NCBI RefSeq assembly: GCF_032490495.1 | Contig: NZ_JAVYJB010000004.1 | Span: 124,001-188,000 of the forward strand | Direction: 5' to 3' | Length of the DNA stretch: 64,000 nucleotides | From: Pilosibacter fragilis | GTDB taxonomy: Bacteria; Bacillota; Clostridia; Lachnospirales; Lachnospiraceae | In this document: piece by piece, positions 8,716 through 15,995 of the stretch | How positions within the stretch are numbered: the first letter of the stretch is position 1 | Layout: the number at the start of each line of letters is the position of its first letter | Notes under the pieces: model-generated | Told to the model about the DNA's origin: nothing | The model's input: only the letters and a program-made list of their open reading frames with translations | Databases searched by the model: none | Position numbers and translations under genes: made by a program

Positions 8716-9645
8716 ATGCGCAATTATGAATATGATTTCTGGGAGAACGAGGACTGCAGAGCAGAGAGCTGCCGGGGTGGAGACGAGAGAGGACACTGGG
8801 ATGGGAACTGTTGCTGTGGCCGAGACGGAAGAGACCGCTGGGACGGAACGCAGGGCTGTGGCGGAGATGGAAGAGGTGGCTGCGGTGGGAATTGTGGCTG
8901 CGGAGGAAACAGAAGAGGCGGCTGTGGCGGAAATTGCGGAAGCGGCTGGGGATATGGCTGGAGACACGGAACCTGCTGCTGCCGAGGACCGCAGGGTCCG
9001 AGAGGCCCTCAGGGATGCCCGGGGCCTGAAGGACCGAGAGGTCCACAGGGGTTTCCGGGATTTGACGGAGCGCCGGGAGCGACAGGCCCGATGGGCCCGA
9101 TGGGACCGGCAGGAGCGCCGGGGGTGACAGGGCCGATGGGCCCGATGGGTCCGGCAGGAGCAGTGGGAGCGACAGGTCCGATGGGTCCGGCAGGAGCGCC
9201 GGGAGCGACAGGAGCGATGGGCCCGATGGGTCCGGCAGGAGCAGTGGGAGCGACAGGCCCGATAGGCCCGATGGGTCCGGCAGGAGCAGTGGGAGCGACA
9301 GGTCCGATGGGCCCGATGGGTCCGGCAGGAGCAGTGGGAGCGACAGGTCCGATGGGCCCGATGGGTCCGGCAGGAGCAGTGGGAGCGACAGGTCCGATGG
9401 GTCCGATAGGTCCGGCAGGAGCAGTGGGAGCGACAGGTCCGATGGGCCCGATGGGTCCGGCAGGAGCAGTGGGAGCGACAGGTGCGATGGGTCCACAGGG
9501 GCCAACCGGTCCGACAGGTCCCGCAGGGACAGTGACAGCGGCCGCTCCGGTGGCAAATGCCACAGACTCGGAGAACGTGGTGAATCAGTTTAATGAATTA
9601 CTTGCAAATCTGAGAACGGCTGGACTTCTGGCACCCAATCCCTAA
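8716..9645 (+). CDS. Collagen-like triple-helix repeat protein (BclA-like)
   Basis: 309 residues from ATG 8716 (AAAGGGGA ends 10 bp upstream; ATG 8695 lies before this RBS). Residues 1-90 are a Gly/Cys/Arg-rich head with 14 cysteines and no signal peptide. Residues 91-273 are about 61 uninterrupted G-X-Y triplets dominated by the 15-residue unit AGAVGATGPMGPMGP. Residues 274-309 form a short C-terminal cap (NVVNQFNELLANLRTAGLL) of the type seen after collagen stalks in spore and exosporium proteins. The Thr of each GAT triplet is a plausible O-glycosylation site. The Cys-rich head could cross-link or anchor the protein. Exosporium localisation is an inference from absence of a secretion signal and resemblance to BclA. 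The gene follows a glycosyltransferase by 128 bp. Confidence 0.9.
   Translation: MRNYEYDFWENEDCRAESCRGGDERGHWDGNCCCGRDGRDRWDGTQGCGGDGRGGCGGNCGCGGNRRGGCGGNCGSGWGYGWRHGTCCCRGPQGPRGPQGCPGPEGPRGPQGFPGFDGAPGATGPMGPMGPAGAPGVTGPMGPMGPAGAVGATGPMGPAGAPGATGAMGPMGPAGAVGATGPIGPMGPAGAVGATGPMGPMGPAGAVGATGPMGPMGPAGAVGATGPMGPIGPAGAVGATGPMGPMGPAGAVGATGAMGPQGPTGPTGPAGTVTAAAPVANATDSENVVNQFNELLANLRTAGLLAPNP
9060..9500 (+). repeat. Tandem collagen-coding repeat, 45-bp period
   Basis: GCAGTGGGAG recurs exactly every 45 bp at 9241, 9286, 9331, 9376, 9421 and 9466, with shorter 9/18/27-bp variants to the left. High identity between units suggests recent expansion, so copy number is likely to vary between strains. 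Confidence 0.9.
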
Positions 9646-9953
9646 CGAAGGATAGATTAAAAGAGGAGACCGCAGATGCGGTCTCCCTCAGGATCGAAAG
9701 AGATTTGTAACGGTTCAGCCCGGGAGCGGTATCGTTCCAGAATGTGTATCGGATGTGGACTAAATCGCATCGGGGGGGATCAAATCGCACCGGGGGTCTT
9801 GCATGAAAATTTCCGGTATGGTAAAATCCTGTCTGAAAATATACAGTGCTTGTAACAGTTCAGTACCTTTGCAGTTGCGGGCAAAAATCTATTCCGGACC
9901 GGCTGTGCGATGGGATTATTGACACTGCCGGAACGCAGAAGGAGGAAAAAGTC
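9646..9953. other. Intergenic region with hairpin and truncated GTAAC repeat ends
   Basis: No gene. It holds a perfect 10-bp-stem hairpin GGAGACCGCA/TGCGGTCTCC (9665-9686, no T run). Two left ends of the GTAAC-GTTCAG palindromic family follow (9707 GTAACGGTTCAGCC; 9852 GTAACAGTTCAGTACC, similar to the intact copies to about 9925). There is also a 20-bp-period duplication, AAATCGCATCGGGGG (9762) and AAATCGCACCGGGGG (9782). Confidence 0.6.
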
Positions 9954-10358
9954 ATGAAAGAAACATGGAACGTCCTCGACCCGGACGAGTATGTAAAACA
10001 CAATCCATTTATGGGATATACCAATATGAAGATTGAAAAGATCTCCCCGGAATGCAGTGAGATCAGTATGAAGATCACTCACGGCGTGACAAACCTGATG
10101 GGCATGGTCCATGGCGGAATGCTCTATGCTCTGGCAGATGTGGTAACAGGCCTCACGGCCAGAGCCGACGGAAGAAAATATGTGACCCAGAGTGCCCATA
10201 TAAACTTTATCCGGAACGTATCGGAGGGAACGGTCTATGCAAAAGGCATCTTGATCCGCCGCGGCAGATCCATCACAATCGTCCGCAGTGAAGTGACAGA
10301 TGAAAAGGGAGATCTTCTCGCTGATGTGACCGTGGACATGTTCTGTCTTGGAGAGTAG
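9954..10358 (+). CDS. PaaI-family hotdog-fold thioesterase
   Basis: 134 residues from ATG 9954, with AAGGAGG at 9939-9945. The frame extends upstream but only through repeat-derived sequence. The family signature HGGMLYALADVVTGLTA lies on the central hotdog helix (about residues 56-72), with the Gly-Gly/Asp pattern that places the acyl-CoA thioester. Length fits PaaI/YbgC-like single-domain enzymes that act as tetramers and hydrolyse acyl-CoA thioesters. Neighbours give no pathway clue, so the acyl substrate is unknown. Confidence 0.88.
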   Translation: MKETWNVLDPDEYVKHNPFMGYTNMKIEKISPECSEISMKITHGVTNLMGMVHGGMLYALADVVTGLTARADGRKYVTQSAHINFIRNVSEGTVYAKGILIRRGRSITIVRSEVTDEKGDLLADVTVDMFCLGE

Positions 10359-10482
10359 TCTCCTGGCAGGAGAAAAACAGGCCAAACCTGTCAAAATCAC
10401 AAGAGATAAATTTGAGACAACTCATCCAGGCGTGTCATGATCGAAAAACGCCGTATTTTCAAAGAAAATTTAAGGTTTCTCC

Positions 10483-10511
10483 TTGACATGCAGAAAAACT
10501 CTGTATATAAT
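10483..10511 (+). promoter_or_regulatory. Consensus promoter of the rpsL-rpsG-fusA operon
   Basis: TTGACA (10483-10488), 17-bp spacer, TATAAT (10506-10511): a perfect sigma-A match, leaving a leader of about 85 nt before rpsL. Confidence 0.93.
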
Positions 10512-10601
10512 AATGGGGCGTGCATCGGGTACGTCCCGTTTTTTGTGCGCATAAAGGCTGAAAGCAGCAACCAACAGTCAATATCACAGGAGGTGAAAAG
10601 A

Positions 10602-11021
10602 ATGCCAACATTTAACCAGTTAGTAAGAAAAGGTAGAGAGACTACTGTAAAGAAATCTACAGCTCCGGCACTCCAGAAAGGATACAATTCCCTTCATAAG
10701 AAAGCCACAGATACATCTGCTCCGCAGAAGAGAGGTGTATGCACAGCTGTTAAGACTGCAACTCCTAAGAAGCCGAACTCCGCTCTTAGAAAGATTGCCA
10801 GAGTACGTCTTTCCAACGGTATTGAAGTAACAAGCTATATCCCGGGTGAGGGACATAACCTTCAGGAGCACTCCGTTGTTCTGATCCGTGGTGGTCGTGT
10901 TAAGGACCTTCCGGGTACCAGATACCACATCATCAGAGGTACTCTTGATACTGCAGGCGTTGCCAACAGAAGACAGGCTCGCTCCAAGTACGGCGCAAAG
11001 AGACCGAAAGATAAAAAATAA
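10602..11021 (+). CDS. rpsL: 30S ribosomal protein S12
   Basis: 139 residues from ATG 10602, preceded by AGGAGGTGA (10588-10596); in-frame upstream codons lie between promoter and RBS and are not used. Matches S12 along its length (PTFNQLVRKGRE..., TPKKPNSALRKIARVRL, GEGHNLQEHSVVLIRGGRVKDLPG). The lysines that mutate in streptomycin resistance (in TPKKPNS and GRVKDLPG) are the sensitive wild type. S12 sits at the decoding centre. First gene of the str operon here; rpsG follows after an unusually long 256-bp gap. Confidence 0.99.
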   Translation: MPTFNQLVRKGRETTVKKSTAPALQKGYNSLHKKATDTSAPQKRGVCTAVKTATPKKPNSALRKIARVRLSNGIEVTSYIPGEGHNLQEHSVVLIRGGRVKDLPGTRYHIIRGTLDTAGVANRRQARSKYGAKRPKDKK

Positions 11022-11037
11022 TTGCGAAGCAATTATT
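11017..11037 (+). terminator. Hairpin containing the rpsL stop codon
   Basis: AATAATTGC / GCAATTATT with a GAA loop is a perfect 9-bp stem that includes the TAA stop. There is no T run, so it may be an attenuator or processing signal rather than a full terminator. Confidence 0.55.
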
Positions 11038-11262
11038 GCTACTCAAACGTAGCGAAGCGGAGTTCGAGTTTCCCGTCTTAAGTGGCGGTCGATAGAAACT
11101 TGAACAACCGCATAGGGATCACTAACAGGAATAAAGTGAATGCGTACAACGCATATTAGTGCCGGTGGTATTTGACCTGTGGTTGCAGGAAATAGATAGA
11201 AAACCGCGCGCGAACACATTTTATGGAAACATGTGAGTACCGATGATATAATTTTTATAATT
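11038..11262 (+). promoter_or_regulatory. Structured rpsL-rpsG intercistronic leader
   Basis: A 256-bp gap inside an operon. It contains nested inverted repeats: CACTAA (from 11121) with TTAGTG (to 11161) enclosing ATGCGT/ACGCAT, and CTCAAAC (from 11042) with GTTCGAG. In E. coli, S7 represses its operon by binding the rpsL-rpsG intercistronic RNA; a similar role here is only inferred. Confidence 0.4.
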
Positions 11263-11277
11263 AAGGAGGGAAGTAAC

Positions 11278-11748
11278 GTGCCACGTAAAGGACATACTCA
11301 GAAAAGAGACGTATTAGCAGACCCGCTTTACAGCAACAAAGTTGTAACCAAGCTGATCAACAACATCATGCTTGATGGTAAGAGGGGCGTTGCTCAGAAG
11401 ATTGTTTACGGCGCTTTCGAAGAGGTCGCTGAAAAGACTGGTAAGGACGCTGTAGAAGTATTTGAAGAGGCTATGAACAACATCATGCCGGTTCTCGAGG
11501 TTAAGGCAAAACGTATCGGTGGTGCAACATACCAGGTACCGATCGAGGTTAAGCCGGAGAGAAGACAGGCATTAGGCCTTCGCTGGATCACTCTCTATTC
11601 CCGTAAGAGAAGCGAGAAGACCCAGGTAGAGAGACTTGCAAACGAGATTATGGATGCTGCAAACAACACAGGCGCATCTGTAAAGAAGAAAGAGGAAATG
11701 CATAAGATGGCTGAGGCTAACAAGGCATTTGCTCACTACAGATTCTAA
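11278..11748 (+). CDS. rpsG: 30S ribosomal protein S7
   Basis: 156 residues starting at GTG 11278 (VPRKGHTQKR...), chosen because AAGGAGG (11263-11269) is 8 bp upstream and S7 homologues begin here; ATG 11233 lies before the RBS. The family blocks KLINNIMLDGKRGVAQKIVY, RRQALGLRWI and KANKAFAHYRF-like C terminus are present. It nucleates assembly of the 30S head and contacts E-site tRNA. fusA begins 15 bp after the stop. Confidence 0.98.
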   Translation: MPRKGHTQKRDVLADPLYSNKVVTKLINNIMLDGKRGVAQKIVYGAFEEVAEKTGKDAVEVFEEAMNNIMPVLEVKAKRIGGATYQVPIEVKPERRQALGLRWITLYSRKRSEKTQVERLANEIMDAANNTGASVKKKEEMHKMAEANKAFAHYRF

Positions 11749-11763
11749 TAGGAGGAAAAATCC

Positions 11764-13890
11764 TTGGCTGGAAGAGAATATCCGTTAGAGAGAACCAGAA
11801 ATATCGGAATCATGGCTCATATCGATGCTGGTAAGACAACAACGACAGAGCGTATCCTTTATTATACTGGTATTAACTATAAGATCGGTGATACTCACGA
11901 AGGTACAGCTACCATGGACTGGATGGAGCAGGAGCAGGAGAGAGGTATCACGATCACATCCGCAGCTACGACTTGTCACTGGACTCTTCAGGAAAAGACA
12001 AAGCCGAAGGCTGGCGCACTTGAGCACCGTATCAACATCATCGATACACCAGGCCACGTAGACTTCACTGTTGAGGTTGAGCGTTCCCTCCGTGTACTTG
12101 ATGGCGCTGTTGGCGTTTTCTGTGCAAAGGGTGGTGTAGAGCCGCAGTCCGAGAACGTATGGCGTCAGGCTGATACCTACAACGTACCGAGAATGGCATT
12201 CATCAACAAGATGGATATCCTTGGTGCAAACTTCTACGGCTGTGTAGATCAGATCCGTACAAGACTTGGCAAGAACGCGATCTGCATCCAGCTCCCGATC
12301 GGTAAGGAAGACGAGTTCAAGGGAATCATCGACCTCTTCGAGATGAAGGCTTACATCTACAATGATGATAAGGGCGATGATATCTCCGTAACAGACATTC
12401 CGGAAGATATGGCAGATGATGCAGAGCTTTACCACGGCGAACTCGTTGAGAAGATCTGCGAGCTCGATGATGACCTCATGATGCAGTATCTTGAGGGTGA
12501 GGAGCCGACCGTTGATGAGATGAAGAAGGTTCTTCGTAAAGCAACCTGCGAGTGTCAGGCAATTCCGGTATGCTGCGGTACAGCATACAGAAACAAAGGC
12601 GTACAGAAGCTCCTTGATGCGATCATCGAGTACATGCCGTCTCCGCTTGACATCCCGCCGATCAAGGGCGTTGACCTTGAGGGCAACGAAGTAGTTCGTC
12701 ATTCTTCCGATGATGAGCCGTTCTCCGCACTTGCATTCAAGATCATGACAGACCCGTTCGTAGGTAAACTTGCATTCTTCCGTGTTTACTCCGGAACAAT
12801 GAACTCCGGTTCCTACGTATTAAACGCAACAAAAGATAAAAAAGAGCGTGTTGGCCGTATCCTTCAGATGCATGCAAACAAGAGACACGAGCTTGACAAG
12901 GTTTACTCCGGTGATATCGCCGCTGCAGTTGGATTCAAGTCCACAACAACTGGTGATACAATCTGTGACGAGCAGCATCCGGTAATCCTTGAGTCCATGG
13001 TATTCCCGGAGCCGGTTATCGATATCGCAATCGAGCCGAAGACAAAAGCCGGACAGGATAAGATGGGCGAGGCTCTTGCAAAGCTTGCTGAAGAGGACCC
13101 GACATTCCGTGTTCATACTGATACAGAAACAGGCCAGACCATCATCTCCGGTATGGGTGAGCTGCATCTGGAAATCATCGTTGACCGTCTCCTTCGTGAA
13201 TTCAAGGTAGAGGCTAACGTTGGTGCTCCGCAGGTTGCTTATAAAGAGACAATGACTAAGGCTGTTGACGTAGACAGCAAGTACGCGAAGCAGTCCGGTG
13301 GTCGTGGACAGTACGGTCACTGTAAAGTACACTTCACACCGATGGATCCGAACGGCGAAGAGACATTCAAGTTCACTTCTTCCGTTGTCGGCGGTGCTAT
13401 TCCGAAGGAATACATTCCGGCTGTCGGCGAAGGTATCGAAGAGGCTACAAAGGCCGGTATCCTTGGCGGATTCCCGGTACTCGGCGTAGCTGCAGATGTA
13501 TATGATGGATCTTACCATGAGGTCGACTCTTCCGAGATGGCATTCCACATCGCTGGTTCCATGGCATTCAAGGATGCTATGGCGAAAGGTAACCCGGTAC
13601 TTCTTGAGCCGATCATGAAGGTAGAGGTTACAATGCCTGAGGAGTACATGGGCGACGTTATCGGTGACGTTAACGCACGTCGTGGACGTATCGAGGGTAT
13701 GGAAGATATCGGCGGCGGCAAGATGGTTAAGGCATATGTTCCGCTTGCTGAGATGTTCGGCTACTCCACAGACCTTCGTTCCAGAACACAGGGTCGTGGT
13801 AACTACTCCATGTTCTTCGAGAAGTATGAGCAGGTACCGAAGAGCGTTCAGGAGAAGATCATCGCTGAGAGAAAGGGCGCTGCGAAATAA
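11764..13890 (+). CDS. fusA: Elongation factor G
   Basis: 708 residues. The start is TTG 11764 (encoding LAGREYPLERTRNIGIMAHI), with AGGAGG at 11750-11755. GTPase motifs: AHIDAGKTTT (G1), DTPGHVDF (G3), NKMD (G4). Domains II-V follow, with the conserved SGMGELHLEI and RGRIEGME segments and a C terminus rich in TDLRSRTQGRGNYSMFF. It drives ribosomal translocation and, with RRF, recycling. The full length and complete motif set indicate the canonical enzyme rather than a FusA2 paralogue. Confidence 0.99.
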   Translation: MAGREYPLERTRNIGIMAHIDAGKTTTTERILYYTGINYKIGDTHEGTATMDWMEQEQERGITITSAATTCHWTLQEKTKPKAGALEHRINIIDTPGHVDFTVEVERSLRVLDGAVGVFCAKGGVEPQSENVWRQADTYNVPRMAFINKMDILGANFYGCVDQIRTRLGKNAICIQLPIGKEDEFKGIIDLFEMKAYIYNDDKGDDISVTDIPEDMADDAELYHGELVEKICELDDDLMMQYLEGEEPTVDEMKKVLRKATCECQAIPVCCGTAYRNKGVQKLLDAIIEYMPSPLDIPPIKGVDLEGNEVVRHSSDDEPFSALAFKIMTDPFVGKLAFFRVYSGTMNSGSYVLNATKDKKERVGRILQMHANKRHELDKVYSGDIAAAVGFKSTTTGDTICDEQHPVILESMVFPEPVIDIAIEPKTKAGQDKMGEALAKLAEEDPTFRVHTDTETGQTIISGMGELHLEIIVDRLLREFKVEANVGAPQVAYKETMTKAVDVDSKYAKQSGGRGQYGHCKVHFTPMDPNGEETFKFTSSVVGGAIPKEYIPAVGEGIEEATKAGILGGFPVLGVAADVYDGSYHEVDSSEMAFHIAGSMAFKDAMAKGNPVLLEPIMKVEVTMPEEYMGDVIGDVNARRGRIEGMEDIGGGKMVKAYVPLAEMFGYSTDLRSRTQGRGNYSMFFEKYEQVPKSVQEKIIAERKGAAK

Positions 13891-13906
13891 TCCCACGGGA
13901 TTATTT
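13885..13906 (+). terminator. Hairpin containing the fusA stop codon
   Basis: AAATAATCCC / GGGATTATTT is a perfect 10-bp stem with a 2-nt turn that embeds the TAA stop. It parallels the hairpin at the end of rpsL. No strong T run beyond the stem. Confidence 0.55.
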
Positions 13907-13938
13907 CCGGTTTCCTCTTGCATATAGCAAGAATAGGC

Positions 13939-13967
13939 TTGAAAAACTTTTTCGAATGGAATATAAT
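13939..13967 (+). promoter_or_regulatory. Promoter of tuf
   Basis: TTGAAA (13939-13944), 17-bp spacer, TATAAT (13962-13967). It allows tuf to be expressed independently of rpsL-fusA. Confidence 0.88.
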
Positions 13968-14030
13968 AGTATTCAGCCTAAGTTAAATATGATAGCCCAA
14001 TGGGCGCAAAATTAAGGAGGACGTTTTAAA

Positions 14031-15224
14031 ATGGCAAAAGCTAAGTTTGAAAGAACCAAACCGCATTGTAACATTGGTACCATTGGACACGTTGACCATG
14101 GTAAAACAACATTAACAGCAGCAATCACAAAAGTTCTTGCAGCAAGAGTTGCAGGTAACACAGCTGAGAACTTTGAAGATATCGATAAAGCTCCGGAAGA
14201 GAGAGAACGTGGTATCACAATCTCTACAGCTCACGTTGAGTATCAGACAGAGAAGAGACACTATGCACACGTTGACTGCCCAGGCCATGCTGACTATGTA
14301 AAGAACATGATCACTGGTGCTGCTCAGATGGATGGTGCTATCCTCGTTGTAGCTGCTACTGATGGTGTTATGGCTCAGACAAGAGAGCACATCCTGCTTT
14401 CCCGTCAGGTAGGCGTACCGTACATCGTAGTATTCATGAACAAGTGCGATATGGTTGACGATCCGGAGCTTCTTGAGCTCGTAGAGATGGAGATCAGAGA
14501 TCTTCTTAACGAGTACGAGTTCCCGGGCGATGACACTCCGATCATCCAGGGTTCCGCTCTTAAGGCTCTTGAGGATCCGAATGGTGAGTGGGGCGACAAG
14601 ATCATGGAACTTATGGACGCTGTAGATAGCTACATTCCGGATCCGGTTCGTGACACAGATAAGCCGTTCCTTATGCCGATCGAGGATGTATTCACAATCA
14701 CAGGTCGTGGTACAGTTGCTACAGGCCGTGTAGAGCGTGGTACTCTTAAACTTAATGATGAGGTTGAGATCGTTGGTATTCACGAGGAGACTCGTAAGAC
14801 AGTTGTAACTGGTATCGAGATGTTCCGTAAGCTCCTTGACCAGGCTCAGGCTGGTGATAACATCGGTGCTCTTCTTCGTGGTGTTCAGAGAACAGAGATC
14901 CAGAGAGGTCAGTGTCTTGTTAAACCGGGTTCCGTAACCTGCCACAAGAAATTCACAGCTCAGGTTTACGTTCTTACTAAAGACGAGGGTGGTCGTCATA
15001 CACCGTTCTTCAACAACTATCGTCCGCAGTTCTACTTCAGAACAACAGACGTTACAGGCGTTTGCGAGCTTCCGGAAGGTACAGAGATGTGCATGCCGGG
15101 CGACAACGTTGAGATGACAATCGAGCTTATCCATCCGGTAGCTATGGAGCAGGGTCTTCGTTTCGCTATCCGTGAGGGCGGCAGAACTGTTGGTTCCGGT
15201 AGAGTTGCTACAATCATCGAGTAA
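14031..15224 (+). CDS. tuf: Elongation factor Tu
   Basis: 397 residues, ATG 14031 with AAGGAGG (14014-14020). G1 GHVDHGKT, G3 DCPGHADY, G4 NKCD and G5 GSALK are all present, followed by the beta-barrel domains II and III (TGRGTVATGRVERG, EGGRTVGSGRVATIIE). It delivers aminoacyl-tRNA to the ribosome. It has its own promoter and is followed by a strong terminator. Confidence 0.99.
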   Translation: MAKAKFERTKPHCNIGTIGHVDHGKTTLTAAITKVLAARVAGNTAENFEDIDKAPEERERGITISTAHVEYQTEKRHYAHVDCPGHADYVKNMITGAAQMDGAILVVAATDGVMAQTREHILLSRQVGVPYIVVFMNKCDMVDDPELLELVEMEIRDLLNEYEFPGDDTPIIQGSALKALEDPNGEWGDKIMELMDAVDSYIPDPVRDTDKPFLMPIEDVFTITGRGTVATGRVERGTLKLNDEVEIVGIHEETRKTVVTGIEMFRKLLDQAQAGDNIGALLRGVQRTEIQRGQCLVKPGSVTCHKKFTAQVYVLTKDEGGRHTPFFNNYRPQFYFRTTDVTGVCELPEGTEMCMPGDNVEMTIELIHPVAMEQGLRFAIREGGRTVGSGRVATIIE

Positions 15225-15307
15225 TCAACGAATCTAATACCGAGGTGCTTTGCACCGAAAAAATAAATATAGTATCTCCGTGAGATATTTGTGTCCAAGC
15301 GTAAGAG

Positions 15308-15336
15308 ACCCGCAGAACTTTGTTCTGCGGGTTTTT
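15308..15336 (+). terminator. Rho-independent terminator after tuf
   Basis: ACCCGCAGAAC / GTTCTGCGGGT with a TTT loop and a following T run. A smaller GGTGC/GCACC hairpin precedes it at about 15242-15255. Confidence 0.95.
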
Positions 15337-15552
15337 CTGTTACAAAAACAATATATGCTATGTTAGCAGTACCGAATTTGTGATTTTGCCGTAGACGAAA
15401 AGATTACATGCACCTAACTGATTTTACGCTTGACTAACCAATAGTTTGAGGAGTATTCTATAAAAAGAAGATACAAAATGAATAAATTCATATAAATTTA
15501 CAGACAATATCCGATAAAACAATTGTAAAGCATAGGATCAGGGGGCGTTATT
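15337..15552. other. AT-rich intergenic region before the FeoA-like gene
   Basis: 216 bp of AT-rich sequence with no coding potential and no promoter good enough to call. TTGACT at 15431 has no well-spaced -10 partner. Confidence 0.4.
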
Positions 15553-15765
15553 ATGCAGGCTTTATCAACGGCAAAATCAGGGGAACGTTATACAATTAAG
15601 TGGATGCTCGGAAACCAGAAGGTGATGGATTTTCTTCATCGCCACGATTTCTGCGAGGGAAACCCGATCGATGTGATCCTGCGGAACAATGACTGGATGA
15701 TCATTGGAAATGACATGTGCAGAGTCGCGATCGGATGTGAAGTTGCGGATAGAATCCAGGTTTAA
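15553..15765 (+). CDS. FeoA-domain protein, stand-alone
   Basis: 70 residues; ATG 15553 follows AGGGGGCG. The SH3-like FeoA fold is suggested by length, an early hydrophobic strand, the segment KVMDFLHRHDFCEGNPIDVI, and a terminal strand, GCEVADRIQV. FeoA normally helps the FeoB iron transporter, but no feoB is adjacent here; stand-alone FeoA-like proteins also occur as regulators or with unknown roles. It is monocistronic: terminator-like sequence lies on both sides. Confidence 0.7.
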   Translation: MQALSTAKSGERYTIKWMLGNQKVMDFLHRHDFCEGNPIDVILRNNDWMIIGNDMCRVAIGCEVADRIQV

Positions 15766-15807
15766 GGTTTTTGAAAGATAAATAAAGAATGGGATCTTCG
15801 ATAAAAG

Positions 15808-15850
15808 AAGGTGTGGCGGACAGAGAAAAAAGGTCTGGCGCACCTTTTAT
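15808..15850 (+). terminator. Probable terminator after the FeoA-like gene
   Basis: AAGGTGTG pairs with CGCACCTT, followed by TTTAT. Imperfect stem with a long loop. Confidence 0.5.
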
Positions 15851-15995
15851 ATTGCCATGCATCTGGAAAAAGCTGCCGGTGGCAGGTTCTGTAGCCAGGA
15901 AAGTCGGGAAAAGTTCTTCCCGCAGGGAAACTGGATGACAATCCCATCGCCTTATGATATGCTTGAGGAAGAATAAGGATCAGGAGGACGTTTAG

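Noticed and set aside
8714..9563. Long antisense frames opposite the collagen-like gene
   Set aside because: Gly-Pro-rich repeats leave several frames open by composition; no RBS and no recognisable protein.
11247..11252. TATAAT just before rpsG
   Set aside because: It would start transcription at the RBS (11263) and has no -35; more likely AT-rich leader.
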